A DNA stretch of 10,647 nt from contig CAMLMI010000146.1 in NCBI GenBank assembly GCA_946480965.1, positions 1-10,647 on the forward strand, written 5' to 3'. Below, piece by piece: positions 10,573 to 10,647 of this stretch; the first letter of the stretch is position 1; each line of letters opens with the position of its first letter. The stretch is from an uncultured Verrucomicrobiales bacterium. Lineage in GTDB: Bacteria; Verrucomicrobiota; Verrucomicrobiae; Limisphaerales; CANJSG01. Under the pieces are notes generated by a model that saw only the letters and a list, made by a program, of their open reading frames with translations, searched no databases and was not told the origin of the DNA. The translations under genes were made by a program, and so were the position numbers.

Positions 10573-10588
10573 ACGCCCTCCAGGGCGT
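10573..10588 (+). other. Short hairpin after the secreted repeat protein
   Basis: ACGCCC (10573-10578) and GGGCGT (10583-10588) form a six-pair stem with a TCCA loop, beginning 11 bases after the stop at 10562. No T-run follows, so it is a weak terminator at best or a 3'-end stabiliser. Confidence 0.45.
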
Positions 10589-10601
10589 CGCAGGAGGAAC
10601 C

Positions 10602-10641
10602 GAAAACGAAAAAGCCCGTCTGGCGAAAGCCGGACGGGCTT
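10602..10641 (-). terminator. Intrinsic terminator for a minus-strand gene right of the window
   Basis: AAGCCCGTC (10612-10620) pairs with GACGGGCTT (10633-10641). The stem continues through a T-G wobble and GGC/GCC to a GAAA tetraloop (10625-10628). On the minus strand it is followed by TTTTTCGTTTTC, a proper U-tract. On the plus strand the 3' side is only TCAGGTT. It therefore best serves a leftward gene beyond the window, perhaps also stopping plus-strand transcripts. Confidence 0.8.
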
Positions 10642-10647
10642 CAGGTT

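Overview
The window is a GC-rich bacterial chromosomal segment carrying mostly core genes. Several features together suggest the phylum Verrucomicrobiota: a four-helix-bundle gene whose N-terminus is encoded by GCGTTCA-type heptamer repeats, an orphan beta-propeller/Y_Y_Y histidine kinase, a bacterial PUR-domain protein, and a Lys/Ala-tailed RsfS. This placement is an inference from gene style; no rRNA gene or phylum marker was compared.

Left block (1-1673, minus strand). A probable operon reads leftwards: an unrecognised two-helix membrane protein, flavin prenyltransferase UbiX, then a four-helix-bundle (S23/IVS/Avd-like) protein. The four-helix gene starts 3 bases after the ubiX stop. It is bracketed by short heptamer arrays in inverted orientation, the most element-like structure in the window. 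A clear promoter for the operon sits in the 250-base divergent spacer (1674-1923).

Translation block (1733-3716, plus strand). A promoter and a structured leader of about 160 nt precede rpsB (ribosomal protein S2) and tsf (EF-Ts). A long hairpin lies between the two genes, and a textbook intrinsic terminator follows tsf.

Sensor block (3717-7475, plus strand). A histidine kinase of about 998 residues has a periplasmic propeller, a Y_Y_Y domain, one membrane helix and a HisKA_3/HATPase cytoplasmic core. No response regulator is nearby. Its start is uncertain, and a 10-codon ORF with a far better Shine-Dalgarno precedes it. Next is a four-helix membrane protein of DUF4149/TMEM205 type, perhaps expressed from a leaderless transcript.

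Right block (7476-10647). A PUR-alpha-like nucleic-acid-binding protein has a dyad-rich upstream region. Convergent to it is the minus-strand pair nadD-rsfS (NAD synthesis, ribosome silencing), and the PUR gene's terminator lies within the 3' coding end of rsfS. radC diverges from nadD across a 99-base spacer. Last is a secreted Pro/Val/Gln-repeat, His-rich protein, followed by a hairpin and by a terminator that best serves a minus-strand gene beyond the window.

No tRNA, rRNA, CRISPR array, transposase or phage gene was seen. No gene-free stretch exceeds 300 bases. The longest gaps are 1674-1923 (divergent promoters plus rpsB leader) and 3651-3899 (tsf terminator, then the short ORF). I found no clearly novel multi-gene system. 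The best leads are the heptamer-flanked four-helix-bundle unit and several unusual regulatory layouts.
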